From: Paraspadella gotoi
Lineage: Eukaryota > Chaetognatha
DNA length: 64,000 bases
Assembly (NCBI GenBank): GCA_051294375.1
Contig: CM119266.1
Span: 5,255,210 to 5,319,209 of the forward strand
Reading direction: 5' to 3'
Below the pieces are notes generated by a model. The model was given only the letters and a program-made list of their open reading frames with translations, was not told where the DNA came from and did not search any database. The position numbers and the translations under genes were made by a program. Positions 60,101 through 64,000 of the stretch are shown in pieces; positions within the stretch are counted from its first letter, which is position 1; every line of letters begins with the position of its first letter.

Positions 60101-60201
60101 AAGTTCGAGAGCGATTTCTCAAAAAATTCGAGGAGACGAACAAAATACTCAAACTGAAGACCAAAGAATCCAACGGAGAAACGACTGAATTTAATTTGTA
60201 A
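52407..60201 (+). CDS. UNC93A-like membrane protein, paralogue B
   Basis: Exons: 52407-52488, 53364-53444, 53823-54002, 54433-54617, 55064-55236, 55470-55538, 55618-55713, 56177-56426, 56824-56937, 57175-57334, 59428-59589 and 60087-60201. Most exon sizes equal those of paralogue A (173 nt for the APMWTAKSSYM exon). The N-terminal 50 residues are hydrophilic and cytosolic in type; the first membrane segment starts at AKLRIWKNVLILSFG. Landmarks: NLQSTMNSDEGLGTSS, NRFFGVFFLFFQS, HIWSGIEQGLILSDYTK, FYVLAAMWGVADAVWQTQIN. At least six one- or two-base indels break the frame (for example an extra T at about 54,477 and an extra A at about 57,321). Redundant copies downstream lack several of these, so sequencing error is likelier than gene death. 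The last intron but one holds the 57,822 element. Confidence 0.8.
54886..54978 (+). repeat. 10 bp tandem repeat (AGCCACTGCT)n
   Basis: About nine units with two variants (AGCCCCTGCT and TGCCACTGCT), in intron 4 of paralogue B. Confidence 0.9.
57822..59110. mobile_element. 1,289 bp TTAA-specific non-autonomous element
   Basis: TTAA at 57,818-57,821 and 59,111-59,114 flanks termini GGCCTGGGATCATTCA and, reversed, GGCCTGGGATCACTCA. Redundant copies of the same intron near 60,811-60,840 and 61,010-61,040 read AGTAATGTTAATGAAATT, with a single TTAA and no insert, so both ends are exact. No transposase frame is present. Duplication of TTAA is the hallmark of piggyBac-type transposition. The terminal sequence is not one I can match to a named family. 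Confidence 0.85.
59765..59905 (-). repeat. Dispersed intronic repeat, copy in paralogue B intron 11
   Basis: The reverse complement carries GAAGCCAGGAACTCAGGGAG, GAGAGAGTCTTGATTAAAAG and GACAAGATAGTTTATTT, matching the order at 40,283-40,490. A second version is at about 62,695-62,825. Confidence 0.7.
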
Positions 60202-60315
60202 TATTTGTCCCTATTAACTAATTAGTTTGTTTATACTTTATGTATATGAATTCAATTAAACTTAAACATAGAAACTATATAGAGTTACATTAGTTAAAAT
60301 AGTATGGTGGTCTCT

Positions 60316-60340
60316 NNNNNNNNNNNNNNNNNNNNNNNNN
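60316..60340. other. Assembly gap, 25 N
   Basis: The gap opens a block (60,341-62,213) that repeats, and then reverses, the sequence around exons 9 and 10 of paralogue B. Confidence 0.95.
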
Positions 60341-60535
60341 TCGGATACACGATGATTGCATTCGGACTCAGCGACTCCGTATGTTCCTTTATTTTCGGAA
60401 GACTCGTCAAGTGGCTCGGTAGGTGGCGAAACAATCGATTCGAATTTTTTGAAAGAAAAAAAACAAAAGATTGCGCTACCTTTAAAACTGACCAATAAAT
60501 AGATTATGCCCATATTGGGCGAGAGAATGTTAAAG

Positions 60536-60576
<41 letters not shown>

Positions 60577-61962
60577 TCAGGCCGAGTCTTCTTCTTCGTG
60601 TTGGCGGCTACAGTAAACCTGGCGGCGATTTTCGCGATGTACTTTTGGGTTCCGGTTAATCCGGATCTCACTGTCGTCTTTTACGTTTTGGCCGCCATGT
60701 GGGGCGTGGCTGACGCCGTCTGGCAAACGCAAATCAACGGTGAGACGGTTGTTGTTGTTATTATCTAATAAGTAAATTTATAGACTAATTTCATACGATT
60801 TGATTGTAAAGATCTAGTAATGTTAATGAAATTATACAGAACTCGGTTTACTATTGATATATACTGTTAATTTTAGGTAGAGAGAGAGAGAGAGGAAGAG
60901 AAAATANNNNNNNNNNTGATTCGTCGGTATTCGAGTGATTCGTGAAGGAGACGAGCAATCACATCACTAGGCCAACCAAGTCCGTTTATAGGTCCATTCC
61001 GTTGATGAGATCTAGTAATGTTAATGAAATTATACAGAACTCGGTTTACTATTGATATATAATATACTGTTCATTTTAGGTAGAGAGAGAGAGAGAGATA
61101 GAGGAAGAGAAAATATTTACATTTACATCAATCCTTTTGTCTCTTAAATATTTATTTCGTCGCAAAAGGATTGATGTGTAAATGTAAATATTCTTCTCTT
61201 CCTCTATCTCTCTCTCTCTCTCTACTAAAATGAACAGTATTATTCATATATCAATAGTTAACCGAGTTCTGTATAATTCATTAACATTACTAGATCTCAT
61301 CAACGGAATGGACCTATAAACGGACTTGGTTGGGCCTAGTGATGTGGATTGCTCGTCTCCTTCACGAATCACTCGAATACCGACGAATCACAGACCTTAC
61401 TTCAACCTTAGATATGACCAAATGACCGACAGAAGGAACCGAACGGAGTGATTTGATGTCAAAATTTGCTAAGAGAATCAAATAATTATTGAACTGTTTA
61501 ACTATTGTTCATCACCCTTTGTCTTAACCTTTGTTTTATCGTAGTGTCATCGTTCCTATGTCATCACCCTAATCATTGTCCGTCATTAATAAACTATTGT
61601 CAACCAAATACTTTTGCCACTTATTATTTACCCTCGTTATTTGACTAAACGTCAACGATCTTTACAATCAAATCGTATGAAATTAGTCTATAAAATTTAC
61701 TTATTAGATAATAAACAACAACAACCGTCTCACCGTTGATTTGCGTTTGCCAGACGGCGTCAGCCACGCCCCACATGGCGGCCAAAACGTAAAAGACGAC
61801 AGTGAGATCCGGATTAACCGGAACCCAAAAGTACATCGCGAAAATCGCCGCCAGGTTTACTGTAGCCGCCAACACGAAGAAGAAGACTCGGCCTGACGAG
61901 AAAGAGAGAGAAAGAGAAGAAGAAGAGAGAAAGAGAGAGAGAGAGAGAGGGAGAGAGAGAAG

Positions 61963-61996
<34 letters not shown>

Positions 61997-62213
61997 TAGA
62001 GAAAGAATCTTTAACTTTCTCTCGCCCAATATGGGGATAATCTATTTATTGGTCAGTTTTAAAGGTAGCGTAATCTTTTGTTTTTTTCAAAAAATTCGAA
62101 TCGATTGTTTTGCCACCTACCGAGCCATTGACGAGGTCTTCCAAAAACAAAGGAACAAACGGAGTCGCTGAGTCCGAATGCAATCATCGTGTATCCGCAT
62201 ATTTATCCTCTCT
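60341..62213. repeat. Redundant palindromic block from paralogue B
   Basis: 60,341-61,140 repeats part of exon 9, intron 9, exon 10 and following intron in plus orientation. 61,150-62,213 is its reverse complement. The turn is near 61,145, where the 20-base block around AAATATTTACATTTACATCA meets its own complement. Exon 10 is intact in both orientations (60,581-60,739 and 61,892-61,734, each 159 nt). A 10-N gap lies at 60,907-60,916. Confidence 0.8.
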
Positions 62214-62238
62214 NNNNNNNNNNNNNNNNNNNNNNNNN
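62214..62238. other. Assembly gap, 25 N
   Basis: The gap closes the palindromic block; a second copy of exons 11-12 of paralogue B follows. Confidence 0.95.
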
Positions 62239-62368
62239 AACTTTGATATAATTTTTTTCAACAAGGGGCAAAAGAACTATTTGCTCTTCTCTCGTTTAAT
62301 CAATAAATCAATCAATAAATGAATCAATCAATCAACCCTCTCTCTCCCCCCTTTCTCTAATCCTCTAG

Positions 62369-63190
62369 CCCTGTACGGCGTCCTCTTCATGAAGAATCAA
62401 GAGGCAGGATTCGCCAATTATCGCCTCTGGGAATCGACGGGTTTCATCATCGCTTTCATCTACGCGGATCTCATTTCCATCCAAACTAAAATCTTCGTGC
62501 TCATCCTCGTTTTGGCCGCTGGAATGTCAGGTTGAGTTAATTGATTGCGGTTAATCGGTTAATTTAATTAATTATTAATTAATTAATGACTTAATTAATC
62601 TGGTCGTTTTGTGGGTCGGTTTGCTAAACTGTTCAAGATTTAAATGGTTTTAAGAAATAGGCGTTCAACCGATTTAAAATTTGTCAGTCATTTAATAAAT
62701 AAACTATCTTGTCACTGACTTTGGATGATGGGCTAACTTATGAATCCCTCTTACAGGATACTGGAAGCTTTTAATCAAGACTCTCTCTCAGTCTATTTAT
62801 TAACTCCCTGAGTTCCTGGCTTCCATGTCAAAGTGTTACGAGCTGTTTCAATTGTTTGATTATTGTGTGTTTTTACAAGTGTTTTTTAACCGAATTTCTG
62901 GCAAACGCGTTTGCAATTTGGGTAGTCAGATTTGAACGGAATTCTCTATTAGAAAAATGTTGAATTTTTTTTTAAGCGAGATTCTCGTCTACTATAATGG
63001 TAGTTTAAGTTTATTCGTTCATCCAATGTCTACCGATTACTAAGCCATAAAGTTTTTCATTTTTTTTTTTAATCTTAGGTTATTTCTTGATCGAAGTTCG
63101 AGAGCGATTTCTCAAAAAATCGAGAGACGAACAAAATACTCAAACTGAAGCCAAAGAATCCAACGGAGAAACGACTGAATTTTAATTTGT
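62369..63190 (+). pseudogene. Redundant copy of paralogue B exons 11 and 12
   Basis: 62,369-62,530 (162 nt, the same length as in paralogue A) reads ALYGVLFMKNQEAGFANYRL onward without the extra G present at 59,428. 63,079-63,190 repeats the last exon (YFLIEVRERFL) and keeps a T missing at 60,088, but has its own indels. The following about 90 bp equals the sequence after the stop of paralogue B. This is a duplicated contig or allele rather than a separate gene. Confidence 0.7.
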
Positions 63191-63280
63191 AATATTTGTC
63201 CCTATTAACTAATTAGTTTGTTTATACTTTATGTATATGAATTCAATTAAACTTAAACATAGAAACTATATAGAGTTACA

Positions 63281-63290
63281 NNNNNNNNNN
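63281..63290. other. Assembly gap, 10 N
   Basis: Ends the redundant copy; sequence after it is new. Confidence 0.95.
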
Positions 63291-63639
63291 TAGAAATTAT
63301 TATCTCGCTACTTTTGAGCCAGGGTTGAGAAAAATTAAAACAACAATTTCGTCGTCGTCATTAATCACAATCTTTATCTAAATTTCGTTTCTAAGCTAAT
63401 TTGGCAACACGTAAATATTTCAAGACCACAAAAAAACAAATACACAAAACTAACAAATAAAACAAAATATAACAAATCCGCATACAAATATTTAAAAACT
63501 AAATCTTCGAATTTTTCGATCGTGTTCAAAAGTAAAACAAAAAGATAAAAAAAAAATCAGAATAAAAACATTAATACTGGTTCGTTCTTTAAAAGATATT
63601 TGCCGCTCGGAAAATTAAAGTTTATGCTTCGGAGATTTC

Positions 63640-64000
63640 GAAAGAGAATCGGCCGGAAGTTGCGCCGTCGCCGCCGCCGCCGCCGCCGCGTCGTCCGTCT
63701 ACATCAGATTCCCTCGTCTCGTCTCCATCCACATAATCATCTCCCCTCCGCCCATCTTCCTCTTCCTCCTCCTCTCTCACTCCCTCTCTCCCGCCACGCC
63801 CACTCTTCCCACAACAACAACAACGCCGACAAGACCGGCGCCAATTCCTCCAAGCGGCGCCGACGACGCCGGGCGCGTGGAGGAGGAGGAGGAGGAGGAA
63901 GAGGTGGAGGCAATGGATGAAGAAGAGGAGGACGAAGACACCGACGAGGTGATGAGGAAGAAGGAAGACGAGGGGACCGACGAGGAAAGAGCGTGGGTGG
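63640..64000 (+). CDS. Possible partial coding exon, unrecognised, running off the window
   Basis: One plus-strand frame stays open from about 63,640 to the end. It contains an Ala run, a hydrophobic stretch (VYIRFPRLVSIHIIISPPPI, then Phe/Leu-rich) that could span a membrane, a Thr/Pro stretch and a long Glu/Asp-rich part (VEAMDEEEEDEDTDEV). The region is GC-rich and has GCC and GAG microsatellites, so other frames are open too. I do not recognise the protein and cannot fix a start. Confidence 0.25.

Overview
The window looks like nuclear DNA of an animal, probably a bilaterian invertebrate. The genes have many small exons with GT-AG introns, intergenic DNA is AT-rich, TTAGGG-like telomeric repeats occur internally, and the recognisable proteins are metazoan: UNC93A-type transporters, an FBXO4-type F-box protein, a CXorf65-like protein and a nuclear-receptor DNA-binding domain. 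I cannot place the phylum. The assembly is draft quality. There are 10-N and 25-N gaps, contig ends that repeat each other across gaps, and many single-base differences between copies that break reading frames.

Region 1 (1-17,725) has no recognisable protein gene. Two roughly 5 kb arms (957-5,850 and 11,834-17,089) are reverse complements of each other, and each carries an internal block of degenerate telomere repeats. Between them lie two direct copies of a roughly 1.7 kb unit (from 6,942 and 9,093). Each copy has a hammerhead-ribozyme-like core on the minus strand. The second copy is interrupted by a TTAA-flanked element. A tRNA-like SINE follows at 17.1-17.7 kb.

Region 2 (17.7-31.4 kb) holds a small hAT-like element and a flavin monooxygenase gene on the plus strand. 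Its eight coding exons join into an uninterrupted 468-residue frame resembling bacterial trimethylamine monooxygenase. A CXorf65-like gene sits in its 5.4 kb intron 4.

Region 3 (31.9-38.8 kb, minus strand) holds two transcription units. The first is the most unusual gene here: three C2H2 zinc fingers and the first zinc module of a nuclear-receptor DNA-binding domain lie in one open exon, the second module is in the next exon, and no ligand-binding domain follows. Next is an eight-exon FBXO4 orthologue whose upstream region has a CRE and inverted CCAAT boxes.

Region 4 (39.5-63.3 kb) holds two UNC93A-like paralogues arranged head to head: one on the minus strand (39.5-48.5 kb) and one on the plus strand (52.4-60.2 kb). 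The first is split by a 4.5 kb palindrome centred exactly on a 25-N gap. The 3' exons of the second are repeated in a mosaic of redundant pieces (60.3-63.3 kb). Comparing those copies gives filled and empty sites for a 1.3 kb TTAA-specific element. The window ends in a GC-rich open frame of unknown identity.
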